From the NCBI GenBank assembly GCA_947168045.1, contig CAMVKN010000006.1, forward strand, positions 1-64,000: 64,000 bases of DNA, written 5' to 3'. Origin of the DNA: an uncultured Prevotellaceae bacterium. GTDB lineage: Bacteria > Bacteroidota > Bacteroidia > Bacteroidales > Bacteroidaceae. Below, in pieces: positions 37,715-47,306 of this stretch. Position numbers and translations under genes: made by a program. The notes under the pieces are model-generated. The model saw nothing but the letters and a program-made list of their open reading frames with translations, ran no database searches and was not told where the DNA came from. The stretch's first letter is position 1. Every line of letters begins with the position of its first letter.

Positions 37715-39745
37715 ATGAAAAGATCTTTACTTAAAACAATGCTCCTGCTATGCGCCCTCATAGTGGGAATGAGTAGTGCGTGGGCAGAGGAAGAAACAAT
37801 AACTTTCCCCACGTCTTCAACAAACGTGGACTGTTCTTCTTTGGGTGTTAGTGTAACAGGAACACATGTGTCTGTTACTATATCAAAGGGGACGAGTTCT
37901 TACCTTGCAACTAATACAGATGGTACACGTATCTATAATGGAAATAGTATGGTGTTTACCTCGACAGACAAAAAAATTTCTAAAATTGTTTTTGCATATA
38001 AAAGAAATAAAAAACAGACAAATGGCGTATCTGCTAATGTTGGTTCATTTACTAATAAATTTACAGTAGGAAACAGCCAAGCATCAAATCTTTCTGCAAC
38101 GTGGGAAGCAAGTGATAACGAAACGGCTAGTGTTACATTTACTGTTGGGAGTGGTTCTGGTAATTATGCCCTTGAGTCAGCTGAGGTAACATTTGTAGAG
38201 GCCGTTGCTCCTACTCACACCGTTACGTTTAGTGTGAACGGTACCACAACGACAGCCACCGTTGCTGAGGGTGCAGCCATTGAATTCCCCAATAATCCTG
38301 CTGATATTAACGGCATGAAGTTCGTGGGCTGGTACACCGATGAATATACTCATGCAACAGATGCTCCATCTTTTGTTACGTCTGCCACGATGGGGGACAG
38401 CGACGTGACTTATTATGCTGTATTTGCTGAGGCAGAAGCAACAGGACAAACAGTTGAAACAAAAACGCAGACGTTACAGTATGACACTTGGACGTATAGT
38501 GGGACTACAACTAACATGACATCTTATCGTTTATTTGCTGAAAACAGCTATATCGAGTCTGCCTCTTTCGACTTGAGCAAACTTTCGAAAGTCATAGTTT
38601 ATGCAGGTACTTATGGCACTTTATCATCTGCAAATAAGAAAGTAACCGTTACTGCTGGTGAGACTACCTGGGGCAGTGCTACTTTGACAACTAATAGCGC
38701 AACAACACAAAATACTATAACCAGTAACACATCACTTTCAGAAAGTGGCAACTTACATATTGTTGCAGGTGGGGGCGATGGTGATAATAATGGTATTCGT
38801 ATCTCTAAGGTAGAGATCTTTACGAATGAACCGGTTTTTGATTATAGCAACTATTGCACAACAGTACCATCACCTGCGATTACCCTCAGCACTAATTTGG
38901 TTGAGGCTACAGCTGACGGGACAGAAAGTACCACCATCAACGTGACCTACACAGCTATTGAAACCAGCGTTGGAGTCGACTTTGTTTGGTACACAGATGA
39001 AACAGCTAATACAGCTATTACAGATGATGATGAACCCGACTGGCTTATACCTGAAATCAATTCAAGCAATAACTTGGCATTTCTTTTTGAAGAAAACACA
39101 GGTGCAGCACGCACGGCCTATATGAAGGTCTATGCCCTCGACGTCAATGGTGAAGATGTTTATTCAGAGCTGATTACCATCACCCAGGCAGCTGCCACTC
39201 TGCCTATTACCGTTTCCGAAGCTGGCTGGGCAACCTTCGCCCCCACGCAGAACGTGTCGTTCGACCCTGAGGTGATGTCTGTTTACGTGGTGACAAATGC
39301 TACGACGACGAGTGCTACGCTGCAGTCGGTGTCTTCAGTGCCTGCTAACACGCCCGTACTGATTTGCGCCGAGGCTGGAACCTATGGTCTCCCAGTGGTT
39401 GATGCTGCTACAGCTCCTACTACCAACCTTCTCCAAGTCAGCAACGGCTCAATCGTTGGCAATGGCTCCACCATCTACAGTTTGGCTAAGATTGATGATG
39501 TAGGCTTCTACCTCGTAGGCAATGGCGTGACCATTCCCGCAGGCAAGTGCTATCTGGACATAGGCACGCAGGGGCAAGGCAATGCCCGTGCATTCCTGAC
39601 CCTTGGTGGCAACACCGAGACTGGCATCACCACGGTGGCTGCTGACGCTGCCGATGGCAACATCTATGACCTAACGGGTCGCCGCGTCTCTGGTGTGGCT
39701 CGTGGCCTGTACATCGTCAACGGCAAGAAGGTCGTGCTGAAATAA
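37715..39745 (+). CDS. Secreted protein with InlB-type repeat and KGxYIxNGKK-like tail
   Basis: A 676-residue exported protein, signal peptide 'MKRSLLKTMLLLCALIVGMSSAWA'. Residues about 165-240 form a Listeria/InlB-type (Flg_new) repeat ('HTVTFSVNGTTTTATVAEGAAIEFP...FVGWYTDE...VTYYAVF'). The C-terminus 'IYDLTGRRVSGVARGLYIVNGKKVVLK' is the same kind of tail as in the proteins at 11864 and 58283 and suggests type IX export (inference). The first half is A/T-rich with unusual codons, and the last 180 residues return to the genome's G/C-rich style, hinting at a mosaic gene. A small peptide gene follows. Confidence 0.8.
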   Translation: MKRSLLKTMLLLCALIVGMSSAWAEEETITFPTSSTNVDCSSLGVSVTGTHVSVTISKGTSSYLATNTDGTRIYNGNSMVFTSTDKKISKIVFAYKRNKKQTNGVSANVGSFTNKFTVGNSQASNLSATWEASDNETASVTFTVGSGSGNYALESAEVTFVEAVAPTHTVTFSVNGTTTTATVAEGAAIEFPNNPADINGMKFVGWYTDEYTHATDAPSFVTSATMGDSDVTYYAVFAEAEATGQTVETKTQTLQYDTWTYSGTTTNMTSYRLFAENSYIESASFDLSKLSKVIVYAGTYGTLSSANKKVTVTAGETTWGSATLTTNSATTQNTITSNTSLSESGNLHIVAGGGDGDNNGIRISKVEIFTNEPVFDYSNYCTTVPSPAITLSTNLVEATADGTESTTINVTYTAIETSVGVDFVWYTDETANTAITDDDEPDWLIPEINSSNNLAFLFEENTGAARTAYMKVYALDVNGEDVYSELITITQAAATLPITVSEAGWATFAPTQNVSFDPEVMSVYVVTNATTTSATLQSVSSVPANTPVLICAEAGTYGLPVVDAATAPTTNLLQVSNGSIVGNGSTIYSLAKIDDVGFYLVGNGVTIPAGKCYLDIGTQGQGNARAFLTLGGNTETGITTVAADAADGNIYDLTGRRVSGVARGLYIVNGKKVVLK

Positions 39746-39818
39746 TATTTATGAATCATTCGTGTTTAATTCGCGATCATTCGTGTTAAAAACAAAACAA
39801 AAGAAAGGAAATATAGTT

Positions 39819-39977
39819 ATGAAGAAGACATATATGCACCCCACAACGAGCATCGTCCGTGTGGAGACACAGCAGATGATTGCCGAGTCAGTGACAGTTA
39901 ATGGCTCAAAGACCATCAGTAACTCTAACCAGATTCTCTCCCGTGGTCGCAACAGCGACTGGGACGACGAGGATTAA
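39819..39977 (+). CDS. Small acidic peptide, DWDDE family, copy 2
   Basis: A 52-residue peptide with the start reset to ATG 39819 (AAGAAAGGAA upstream). The N-terminus 'MKKTYMHPTTSIVRVETQQMIAES' aligns with the MKK-Y-xP-x-x-x-V pattern of copies 1 and 3, and the end 'NSDWDDED' matches copy 1. It lies 73 bases after the secreted protein gene and before two hairpins. No signal peptide. Function unknown; membership in one family is from my alignment of three sequences. Confidence 0.75.
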   Translation: MKKTYMHPTTSIVRVETQQMIAESVTVNGSKTISNSNQILSRGRNSDWDDED

Positions 39978-39995
39978 CCCCGCTCATAACCTACA

Positions 39996-40023
39996 CCGGC
40001 GGCACCGCGTGTGGTGCCGCCGG
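39996..40023 (+). terminator. Hairpin after peptide gene
   Basis: CCGGCGGCACC (39996-40006) / GGTGCCGCCGG (40013-40023), 11 bp, with no T-run immediately behind. Confidence 0.6.
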
Positions 40024-40106
40024 ATGTATCAATAATAGTTTTAAAATAAAGTAAGTTGCTGCCAGTGGTCCGTGAGGATGGTGCTGGCGGTTAGGAACAA
40101 AGAATG

Positions 40107-40141
40107 ATGGCCACCGTCCGTGAGGATGGTGGCCATTTTTC
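40107..40141 (+). terminator. GTGA-loop terminator
   Basis: ATGGCCACCGTCC (40107-40119) / GGATGGTGGCCAT (40124-40136) closes a GTGA tetraloop and is followed by TTTTT. A weaker hairpin with the same GTCCGTGAGGATGGT core lies at about 40052-40082, so the element is duplicated. Confidence 0.75.
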
Positions 40142-40175
40142 AGTCGTTCAGCCGAGGGTGCGCCCTGCTCCGTGT

Positions 40176-41561
40176 TCACTTCCTCAGCACCTCTTCTGGG
40201 TAATAGATGGTGGTGCCTGGAGCCTCGTTGAATGGCTTCTCCTTCAGGAAGAGGCACAGGTGCAGTGTGTGCGTCTTGACGAATGGTAGCCTTGGCGCTA
40301 TTTCCTCTAACCTGTGTAGAAGTCTGGAAGCATCCTCCTTCCCAGTCCATTTACATTCTCCTATCAGGATGTGCTTTCCGTCAAAAGACTCCGCCACTAC
40401 ATCAAGTTCAACCGCTTTCGTTTCCTTCTTTTCCTTGTCCATGAGGATCGTCCCTTGCCATCTGTGTGCCATCTTGTAAGGTACACCGTCGATGATAGTT
40501 CCGCTGATATATTCTCTGCACAGACTTTCCCACACAGACGAAATGTGCTCGTTGAAGTGTTCCTTGATGAATGTTGAAACCACCTCGCTGCGCCTCATCT
40601 CTATATACGACCGATATGGCGTGATAAAGCGGAAATGGAAGCTCAGGAACGGGTCTTTTATCTTATAGAGACCTTTCTTGCTTTTTTTCTCGTCCTCGCC
40701 AAAAGGGATTTCCCTTTGGACATAGCCAAGGTCCTTTAGTTTGTTGAGTGGCTCAGTGATGTGGTTTGCGTCCTTACCAGCCCTTGCTGCTATCTCGGAC
40801 AGGCGGTTCGCTCCATTGCCAATGATGGTCAGCAAGGTGCTTGTCTGCACGGTGTCGCGCATGTCATCACGCAGCAGTCTTTGTGGCTCTTCTACGAGAA
40901 TGCCCTGCGGATGAAGCATGAGCCGGTCTATAGCCGTCCACATGTCTGGGTACTCGTTCCGAAGCTCCCAGTATCTTGGGATACCACCCCATAGTGAATA
41001 TTCCTCAACAGCTGCTACGGCGTTACAGTTCAAGGCATCCTGGATATATCCTGCTGGGATGGGTTGAAGCATGAAGTTTTCGTGTGCACGCCCGTATAGT
41101 GGCTCGCGGCTGTCAAGCACATAACCCCTCATCAGTTGCTGTGATGAGCCACAGATGATGAGGTCGAAGGTGAGTGATTTCTCGTCTATCAGTTTCTGCA
41201 GGATGGAAGGTAGCGCGGGACAGCTCTTCACTAAATAAGGAAATTCGTCGAGGCATACGGTGATTCTTCTCCCTATTTGGCGGCTGAGGCTCACGAACAG
41301 TGTTTCCCACGATGAATAGGTGGCACCGTCAAAGCCGCTGACAGTGGTGGATGCGATGTTGGCGAATAACTGTCGCTGTGACGCTTCCGAAGTCGTGTCG
41401 GCAAGGAAATAGATGTCACCACGCCTGAAGTCCAATACCTTCCTTATCAGCGTTGACTTTCCTATACGTCTGCGTCCCCAGATGACTATGAACTGTCGGT
41501 CACTGCGGTTCAATGCTTCTTGAAGCTGCTTTATCTCGCTGTCTCTGTCGATAAAATTCAT
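40176..41561 (-). CDS. AAA-type ATPase with DUF234-like C-terminus
   Basis: A 461-residue archaeal-type ATPase (PF01637-like). Walker A 'GRRRIGKS' is at residues 29-36, Walker B 'ITVCLDEFPYL' at about 104-114, and a sensor 'LIICGSSQQLM' follows. A winged-helix 'NRLSEIAARAGKDANHITEPLNKLKDLGYV' and the DUF234 nuclease-like end ('DVVAESFDGKHILIGECKWTGK', PD-ExK-like D...ExK) complete the family pattern. Start set at ATG 41561 because the TACCTTTG box (plus 41583-41590) overlaps the longer start. Role unknown; related in design to the ATPase at 15969. Confidence 0.85.
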   Translation of the reverse strand: MNFIDRDSEIKQLQEALNRSDRQFIVIWGRRRIGKSTLIRKVLDFRRGDIYFLADTTSEASQRQLFANIASTTVSGFDGATYSSWETLFVSLSRQIGRRITVCLDEFPYLVKSCPALPSILQKLIDEKSLTFDLIICGSSQQLMRGYVLDSREPLYGRAHENFMLQPIPAGYIQDALNCNAVAAVEEYSLWGGIPRYWELRNEYPDMWTAIDRLMLHPQGILVEEPQRLLRDDMRDTVQTSTLLTIIGNGANRLSEIAARAGKDANHITEPLNKLKDLGYVQREIPFGEDEKKSKKGLYKIKDPFLSFHFRFITPYRSYIEMRRSEVVSTFIKEHFNEHISSVWESLCREYISGTIIDGVPYKMAHRWQGTILMDKEKKETKAVELDVVAESFDGKHILIGECKWTGKEDASRLLHRLEEIAPRLPFVKTHTLHLCLFLKEKPFNEAPGTTIYYPEEVLRK

Positions 41562-41582
41562 AATATCTATAATTACCGAGTA

Positions 41583-41590
41583 CAAAGGTA
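41583..41590 (-). promoter_or_regulatory. Promoter with ATTACC repeats
   Basis: Minus strand TACCTTTG within GAATTACCG...GATTACCTTTG...CGGTAATT. The direct and inverted ATTACC motifs around the -7 box may be an operator. Confidence 0.5.
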
Positions 41591-41610
41591 ATCTTTTTAA
41601 ACGGTAATTC

Positions 41611-42450
41611 TCACTTCAGCCCGTTCCAATCCTGGCGGGGTACGAAGATGTTGATGTAGAGCGCTGAGCAGTTGTTGATGCGGTAGAGACCGTCGCCGCG
41701 CCACTGGCGCATGACGGTGACGGAGCGCTGGGGGGTGTTCCAGGCGTTGCCGCTGATGAGGTAGAGGTGGTAGCAGTAAGCCTGCAGAATCTCGCTCTCC
41801 TCAGCCCACCGTGCCTTCTGCCCGATGGTGATGTTCACCGTGTAGGGGTACTTGGGGTTGTAGCCGTTCTCCTTCGTGGCACCCTCGAGGATGGCGGCGG
41901 GCAGACAGCGCTGGGCGTAGCCGTCGCCGGCGGGGGCATGCTCGTTGGCCACCATGTGGTCGGGCAGCTGCCGCATGATCTCGTTGTAGCAGGTGCCGCC
42001 GGTGATGAGGGCTATGCACTGCTTGCCCACCTCATGGTCGCGGCCCCACAGCTCGAAGGCCATGGGCAGCATGGCGGTGACACCGTAGATGCTCTTGCCC
42101 AGGAACTCCTCGTAGACGGTGCGGAACTCCTCGTAGTCGGAGGGCACGTTGGTGAACGTCACCTTCGCCTTGCTGCTGGACATGTACTGCTCGGCATCGA
42201 TGTTACCGTCGATGGTGTAGGTGTGGTCTCCGTAGGTCATGGTGTTGCCGCTGACGTCCCAGTCGGCCGTCGTGGGCGCGCTGTAGGTCTCGTCGTCACT
42301 GTCGCTGTCGCTGGCAGACTGCCCTTCTGCTATGCCCTCCTTCAGGGCCTGGGCAACGTCCTTGGCGCCTTTGCTCGTGCAGGATGAAAGCACGGCTCCT
42401 CCTGCCACGATGAGTGACAGAAGGAGCAGTTGGGTAGAATGGCCCTTCAT
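41611..42450 (-). CDS. Lipoprotein of unknown function
   Basis: A 279-residue lipoprotein, lipobox 'LSSC' near residue 24, with a Ser/Asp-rich linker at 45-55. The body has 'VTFTNVPSDYEEFRTVYEEFLGKSIYGVTAMLPMAFELWGRDHEVGKQCIALI' and ends in 'INNCSALYINIFVPRQDWNGLK'. I recognise it as a Bacteroidetes lipoprotein pattern, probably a DUF family, without known function. It follows the barrel protein gene by ten bases and is probably co-transcribed. Confidence 0.7.
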   Translation of the reverse strand: MKGHSTQLLLLSLIVAGGAVLSSCTSKGAKDVAQALKEGIAEGQSASDSDSDDETYSAPTTADWDVSGNTMTYGDHTYTIDGNIDAEQYMSSSKAKVTFTNVPSDYEEFRTVYEEFLGKSIYGVTAMLPMAFELWGRDHEVGKQCIALITGGTCYNEIMRQLPDHMVANEHAPAGDGYAQRCLPAAILEGATKENGYNPKYPYTVNITIGQKARWAEESEILQAYCYHLYLISGNAWNTPQRSVTVMRQWRGDGLYRINNCSALYINIFVPRQDWNGLK

Positions 42451-42460
42451 AGTGACAGGG

Positions 42461-43087
42461 TTAGAAGTTCACACCCAGGTTGATGAACAGGGCGCCGTTG
42501 TGGGCTGAGGCATCGTCGTGGTTCACCAGCTCCCAGTCGGCAATGTTGGTGATGCCGAACTGATAGCCCAGCTCCAGGTAGAGCTTGTTGTACTCAGCAC
42601 CGCAACCCAGCTTGATGCCCACGTCGCCACGCTTGAACTTGTTGTCGCCGAAGGAGTCGGTCTTGCCTTCGCCGCTGGTCTTCCACTTGCCACCGAAGAG
42701 TCCGTAGCGGAAGGTGGGACCGATGAAGGGCAGCAGGGCAATATCGTCGCTGACCTGCACACCATACTTAATAAGGATGGGCAGCTCCAGGTAGTTCAGC
42801 GTGATGGAGGTCTTGTCCTTGCTGGCACCGCAGCCGGTGAAGTAGAGACCACTCTCAAGGAAGATGGGGGTGGTGTCGCTGACGCGCAGACCGACGGTAC
42901 CGCCGAGGTTCAGGCCAATCTTTGAGTTCAAGTCAGGTGCATCGCCGGTGATGTTAGCAACGTTCATACCTAAACGGACGCCGTAGTAGAGCGAGCTCTC
43001 GCTGAGCGAGAAGCCGCCGCTGCTGTACTGTGCAAACGAGGGTGCTGCGAAGAGCACGGCGAGGATGCTTAAAAGAATCTTTTTCAT
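42461..43087 (-). CDS. Outer membrane beta-barrel protein (PorT-like fold)
   Basis: A 208-residue protein with signal peptide 'MKKILLSILAVLFAAPSFAQ' and an eight-stranded barrel pattern of the outer-membrane beta-barrel family common in Bacteroidetes ('YYGVRLGMNVANITGD...KIGLNLGGTVGLRVSD...PIFLESGLYFTGCGA...LELPILIKYGV'). It ends in 'GALFINLGVNF', a typical barrel terminus. It could be a structural or small-molecule channel protein. It precedes the lipoprotein gene by ten bases. Confidence 0.85.
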   Translation of the reverse strand: MKKILLSILAVLFAAPSFAQYSSGGFSLSESSLYYGVRLGMNVANITGDAPDLNSKIGLNLGGTVGLRVSDTTPIFLESGLYFTGCGASKDKTSITLNYLELPILIKYGVQVSDDIALLPFIGPTFRYGLFGGKWKTSGEGKTDSFGDNKFKRGDVGIKLGCGAEYNKLYLELGYQFGITNIADWELVNHDDASAHNGALFINLGVNF

Positions 43088-43099
43088 AATGGTAAAATT

Positions 43100-43252
43100 T
43101 TATTAAGTTGGTAAAACACTCATTCGTTCCATTCGTTGTGAGACACTCATTCGTTTCATTCGTTCTATTCGTTATGAAACACTCATTCGTTTAATTCGTT
43201 CCATTCGTTGTGAAACACTCATTCGTTTCATTCGTTCTATTCGTTGTGAAGA
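43100..43252 (-). repeat. ATTCGTT/ACACTCATTCGTT tandem tract
   Basis: Four copies of ACACTCATTCGTT separated by ATTCGTTC/T units, a period near 36-38 bases built from 7-9-base subunits. It fills the spacer before the barrel protein start. Confidence 0.85.
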
Positions 43253-43259
43253 AACAGAA

Positions 43260-44267
43260 CTAAGAAGTCAGCAGCCGGCGCGCAAACTCGATGATGGTGT
43301 CGCGCCCGGCGCGCAGGTCGTCGTCGCTGAGGCCGACGTTGTAGTCGGGCGCGATGCCGAACTCGGTGTTGTGGCGGTCGGCATCGTAGGAGGGCACGGC
43401 TGAGAAGCGCACGCTCCATCCGTTGGGCAGCGACGAGCTGAAGGGCATGCCGGCGCCGCCGCCGGTGTGGTCGCCGACGACCTTGACCAGGGGCAGGGCC
43501 TTCATATACATGGTGAACTCGTTGGCGGCCGAGAAGACGCCGCGGTTGGTGAGCACGACGACGGGCTTGTGCCAGCGCACGTTCTTCGATGGCTCCAGGT
43601 AGTGCGGCTCCATGTCAGAGAAGTCGCCGTGCCCGGGCCCCGTCTTGTGCTGGCTGTAGCCCACCAGCGTCTTCTGGTGGCAGAAGCGGGCGGCCAGCTT
43701 CTCGGCGTTGGTCAGGTCGCCGCCGCCGTTGCTGCGGATGTCGACGATGAGGCCCTGGCAGGGCATGAGGTAGAGCAGCACCTCGTCGAGGTTGCCCTCG
43801 CCGATGCCGCTGCTGAAGCTCTCATAGCGCATGTAGCCGATGTTGTCGTCGAGGATGCGGTAGCTGATGCCCGCAGCGATGCGGTAGTCGGTGCCCATGT
43901 AGCGACGGTAGAGCGTGTCGCTGAAGTTCGTGGGGTAGTCCTCGTGCCACGCCCAGTAGCGACCGTAGTCATGGGCGGCAATGAGGTTGACGTGGCCGTC
44001 GCGCAGCTCGCCGAGCATCTGCGAGAGCACCTCGAAGAGCTGCTGGCTGTTCATCGTGGCGTCGACGCGCGGCTGGTACTTGCGGTAGACGGCATCCCAG
44101 TCGAGGCCGTACTCGTGCTGCTTGTAGTCGAAGAAGCAGTAGTGCTCGTCGATGATTTTCCACAGTGCCTGGAAGTTGCCCTGTGGGGTGTCGGGCAACT
44201 CCTCCTCGTCGACGCAGGCTGTCAGGCCCAGCGTCAGGAGACAGACAATGTAGAATAACTTTTTCAA
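43260..44267 (-). CDS. S41 family peptidase lipoprotein
   Basis: A 335-residue C-terminal-processing-type serine protease, anchored as a lipoprotein (lipobox 'LTAC', Cys18). The tricorn-core N-terminal segment 'LRDGHVNL' (88-95) and the catalytic domain 'GLIVDIRSNGGGDLTNA' (172-188) are followed by the catalytic Ser246 in 'LTNRGVFSAANEFTMYMKAL', with the usual 'GDHTGGGAGMPFSS' after it. The lysine partner is less clear. Located between alaS and the barrel protein gene in one direction. Confidence 0.88.
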   Translation of the reverse strand: MKKLFYIVCLLTLGLTACVDEEELPDTPQGNFQALWKIIDEHYCFFDYKQHEYGLDWDAVYRKYQPRVDATMNSQQLFEVLSQMLGELRDGHVNLIAAHDYGRYWAWHEDYPTNFSDTLYRRYMGTDYRIAAGISYRILDDNIGYMRYESFSSGIGEGNLDEVLLYLMPCQGLIVDIRSNGGGDLTNAEKLAARFCHQKTLVGYSQHKTGPGHGDFSDMEPHYLEPSKNVRWHKPVVVLTNRGVFSAANEFTMYMKALPLVKVVGDHTGGGAGMPFSSSLPNGWSVRFSAVPSYDADRHNTEFGIAPDYNVGLSDDDLRAGRDTIIEFARRLLTS

Positions 44268-44271
44268 TGCT

Positions 44272-44397
44272 TAATGCTTATTGTTTATTGTTTATTGTTT
44301 ATTGTTTATTGTTTATTGTTTAATGATTATTGTTTAATGATTATTGTTTAATGATTATTGTTTAATGATTATTGTTTAATGATTATTGTTTATTGTT
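44272..44397 (-). repeat. CAATAAA heptamer tract before the S41 gene
   Basis: Plus-strand ATTGTTT 7-mers, later pairs ATTGTTTAATGATT, fill the spacer and run through the alaS stop codon. The tract ends at the S41 start. Confidence 0.9.
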
Positions 44398-47161
44398 TGA
44401 AGGCGAGCTCGATGGCCTTGTCGACGGCGGCGCTGAGGCCGTCGGCGTTCTTGCCGCCAGCCTGGGCAAAGTGCGGCTGTCCACCGCCACCGCCCTGGAT
44501 GAGCTTGGCGGCCTCGCGCACCATCTGTCCGGCGTTCAGGCCGTGGCTGCTGACCATGTCGTCGCTCATCATGATGGTGAGCTGTGGCTTGTCCTGGAAC
44601 TTGGAGCCGATGACGCAGAGGAAGGGTGGCTCCACGGCAGCGCGCAGCTGGAAGACCAGGTCCTTGACTGACGGCGGGGCCATTTCGACGACGCGGCTGA
44701 TGACGTTGACGCCGTTGACGGGCTGAATCTCAGTCAGCAAATAGTCCTTCGTGCGCTGCACGGCCTGTGCCTGGAACGACTCTATCTCCTTCTTCATGGC
44801 GTCGTGCTCGTCGATGTATTTCTTGATGACGCCCTCCAGGTCCTTGGCGTTGTTGAAGAACGCCTTGACGGCCTTGAGGTGGTCCTCCATGACGTACAAC
44901 AGGTCCTCGCACTCGCGGCCCGTCTTGGCCTCGATGCGGCGTATGCCTGCTGCGACGCTGCTTTCAGAGATAATCTTGAAGAAGCCGATGCGGCCCGTTG
45001 AGGTGGCGTGGATGCCGCCGCAGAGCTCGCACGACGGACCAAAGCGCATGACGCGCACGTGGTCGCCGTACTTCTCGCCGAAGAGGGCGATGGCGCCCAG
45101 CTTCTTGGCCTCGTCCATGGGCATGTCGCGATGCTCGTCGCGCGGCAGGTCCTGGCGAATCATGTCGTTGACCATGCGTTCCACCTCGCGCAGCTGCTCG
45201 TCGCTGACCTTCTCGAAGTGGCTGAAGTCAAAGCGCAGGATGTCGGGGCTGACATAGGAGCCCTTCTGCTCCACATGGTCGCCCAAGACCTGCTTCAGGG
45301 CATAGTCCAGCAGGTGTGTGGCGGTGTGGTTGGCGGCGCTGGCATCGCGCTTGTCGGTGTCGACGCAGGCCATGAACTCGGCCGTCAGGTCCTTGGGCAG
45401 CTGCTTGACGATGTGGACGGTCTGTCCGTTCTCACGCTTCGAGTCGATGATGTCGACGGTCTCGTTCTCGCTGACAAGGACGCCCGTCTCGCCCACCTGG
45501 CCGCCCATCTCGCCGTAGAACGGTGTGTAGTCGAGCACCAGCTCGTAGAAGACGTTCTTCTTCTGCGTCACCTTGCGGTAGCGCAGGATGTGGCAGGTGT
45601 ATTCGGAGTAGTCGTAGCCCACGAACTGCTGTTCGCCGGCGGGGGAACCGCCGGGCGCTGGCTCGCCGGCGGGGGAACCGCCGGACACTGTCATCCAGTC
45701 GCCGTTCTCCACCTGGGCGGCGTTGCGGGCGCGCTCCTTCTGCTTCTGCATCTCAGTGTTGAACTGCTCCTCGTTGACCGTAAAGCCGTTCTCGCGGCAG
45801 ATTAGCTCAGTGAGGTCGAGCGGGAAACCGTAGGTGTCGAACAGACGGAAGGCGATAGTGCCGTCTAACTCCTTGGTCTGCTCCACCTCCGTGCTCCTCA
45901 GCTCTTTCTCCAAGAGCGAGATGCCCTTGTCCAAGGTGCGCAGGAAGGCATCTTCCTCCTCCTTGATGACACGGCCGATGAGCTGCTGCTGCGCCCTCAG
46001 CTCGGGGAAGGCATCGCCCATCTCCTCGACGAGGGTGGGCAACAGCTTGTAGAGGAAGGCCTCCTTCTGTCCGAGGAATGTGTAGGCATAGCGCACGGCA
46101 CGGCGCAGGATGCGGCGGATGACGTAGCCTGCCTTGGCATTGGACGGCAGCTGGCCGTCGGCTATCGAGAACGACACTGCGCGCAGGTGGTCGGCGCAGA
46201 CGCGCATGGCCACGTTGATCTCGTCTTGTTGAGTGTTGAGAGTTGAGTGTTGAGAGACTTTACCGTCGCCGGCAGAACTAACGTTGCTCAGCTCTGAACC
46301 TTGGGCTCTTAGCTCCTCCTCTTCCTCAAAGGTGGTGTACTTCAGACCGGTGATGTCCTGCTCAGCCTTGATGATGGGCTGGAAGATGTCGGTGTCGTAG
46401 TTGGAGTGTTTGCCCTGCAGCATGCGCACCAGGCGCTCGAAGCCCATGCCGGTGTCGATGACGTTCATCGACAGCTTCTCTAACGAGCCGTCGGCCTTGC
46501 GGTTGAACTGCATGAACACCAGGTTCCATATCTCAATGACCTGTGGGTCGTCCTTGTTCACCAGGTCACGTCCGCTGATGCCGCTGGCAGCGCGCTGCTC
46601 AGGCGTGCGGCTGTCGACGTGAATCTCAGAGCAGGGTCCGCAGGGACCGGTGTCGCCCATCTCCCAGAAGTTGTCATGCTTGTTGCCGTTGATGATATGG
46701 TCCTCGGGCACGTGCTTGGCCCAGTAGCGGGCAGCCTCGTCGTCGCGGGGGATGTCTTCGAGGGGGGAACCCTCGAACACTGTGACGTAGAGGTCGTCGG
46801 GGTTCAGCTTCAGCACGTCGACCAGGTATTCCCATGCCATGTCGATGGCACCCTCCTTGAAATAGTCGCCAAAGCTCCAGTTGCCCAGCATCTCGAACAT
46901 GGTGTGGTGGTAAGTGTCGTGGCCCACCTCTTCCAGGTCGTTGTGCTTGCCACTGACGCGCAGGCACTTCTGCGTGTCGGCACGGCGGCGCGGCTCAGGG
47001 TTGCGCGTTCCCAATATAATGTCTTTCCACTGGTTCATGCCGGCGTTGGTGAACATCAGCGTCGGGTCGTCCTTAATCACCATCGGTGCCGATGGCACGA
47101 TGGCATGTCCCTTTGACTCGAAAAACTTCTTGAACGAGTCACGGATTTCTTTTGCAGTCAT
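44390..47161 (-). CDS. alaS: Alanyl-tRNA synthetase with repeat-coded inserts
   Basis: A class II synthetase that charges tRNA-Ala, 923 residues, longer than the usual ~875. It starts '[28 protein letters not shown]' and contains '[15 protein letters not shown]', the editing-domain '[16 protein letters not shown]', and the zinc motif '[18 protein letters not shown]'. Extra length comes partly from '[14 protein letters not shown]' (heptamers at 46229-46256) and '[18 protein letters not shown]' (two 30-bp repeats at 45631-45690), both in loops of the model. It has its own promoter (TACCTTTG, plus 47253-47260). Confidence 0.96.
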   Translation of the reverse strand: MTAKEIRDSFKKFFESKGHAIVPSAPMVIKDDPTLMFTNAGMNQWKDIILGTRNPEPRRRADTQKCLRVSGKHNDLEEVGHDTYHHTMFEMLGNWSFGDYFKEGAIDMAWEYLVDVLKLNPDDLYVTVFEGSPLEDIPRDDEAARYWAKHVPEDHIINGNKHDNFWEMGDTGPCGPCSEIHVDSRTPEQRAASGISGRDLVNKDDPQVIEIWNLVFMQFNRKADGSLEKLSMNVIDTGMGFERLVRMLQGKHSNYDTDIFQPIIKAEQDITGLKYTTFEEEEELRAQGSELSNVSSAGDGKVSQHSTLNTQQDEINVAMRVCADHLRAVSFSIADGQLPSNAKAGYVIRRILRRAVRYAYTFLGQKEAFLYKLLPTLVEEMGDAFPELRAQQQLIGRVIKEEEDAFLRTLDKGISLLEKELRSTEVEQTKELDGTIAFRLFDTYGFPLDLTELICRENGFTVNEEQFNTEMQKQKERARNAAQVENGDWMTVSGGSPAGEPAPGGSPAGEQQFVGYDYSEYTCHILRYRKVTQKKNVFYELVLDYTPFYGEMGGQVGETGVLVSENETVDIIDSKRENGQTVHIVKQLPKDLTAEFMACVDTDKRDASAANHTATHLLDYALKQVLGDHVEQKGSYVSPDILRFDFSHFEKVSDEQLREVERMVNDMIRQDLPRDEHRDMPMDEAKKLGAIALFGEKYGDHVRVMRFGPSCELCGGIHATSTGRIGFFKIISESSVAAGIRRIEAKTGRECEDLLYVMEDHLKAVKAFFNNAKDLEGVIKKYIDEHDAMKKEIESFQAQAVQRTKDYLLTEIQPVNGVNVISRVVEMAPPSVKDLVFQLRAAVEPPFLCVIGSKFQDKPQLTIMMSDDMVSSHGLNAGQMVREAAKLIQGGGGGQPHFAQAGGKNADGLSAAVDKAIELAFKQ
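45631..45690 (-). repeat. Two 30-bp in-frame palindromic repeats in alaS
   Basis: Plus strand: (GTTCGCCGGCGGGGGAACCGCCGG...CTG) twice. CCGGCGG/CCGCCGG pairs around GGGGAA. A third, diverged version TCGAGGGGGGAACCCTCGAACACTG at 46758-46782 keeps the pairing with other bases. Confidence 0.75.
46229..46256 (-). repeat. In-frame heptamer tract in alaS
   Basis: Four 7-mers on the plus strand, TTGAGTG TTGAGAG TTGAGTG TTGAGAG. A one-unit change would break the reading frame of an essential gene. Confidence 0.9.
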
Positions 47162-47260
47162 CTTGTTTTATTTACGATTTACGGATTTTCGATTTTCGAT
47201 TTACGGATTTTCGATTTACTGTTGTACTGATGCGGTTTGTGATTTGTGGGTGCAAAGGTA
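47162..47260 (-). promoter_or_regulatory. alaS promoter and repeat-rich leader
   Basis: TACCTTTG on the minus strand (plus 47253-47260) is followed by a leader of GATTTAC/GATTTTC 7-8-mers (47165-47218) that ends at the alaS start. Confidence 0.7.
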
Positions 47261-47306
47261 CGTCTTTTTTTGCGAATTGACGAAGAATCGTGTGTGTTTT
47301 TCTCCA

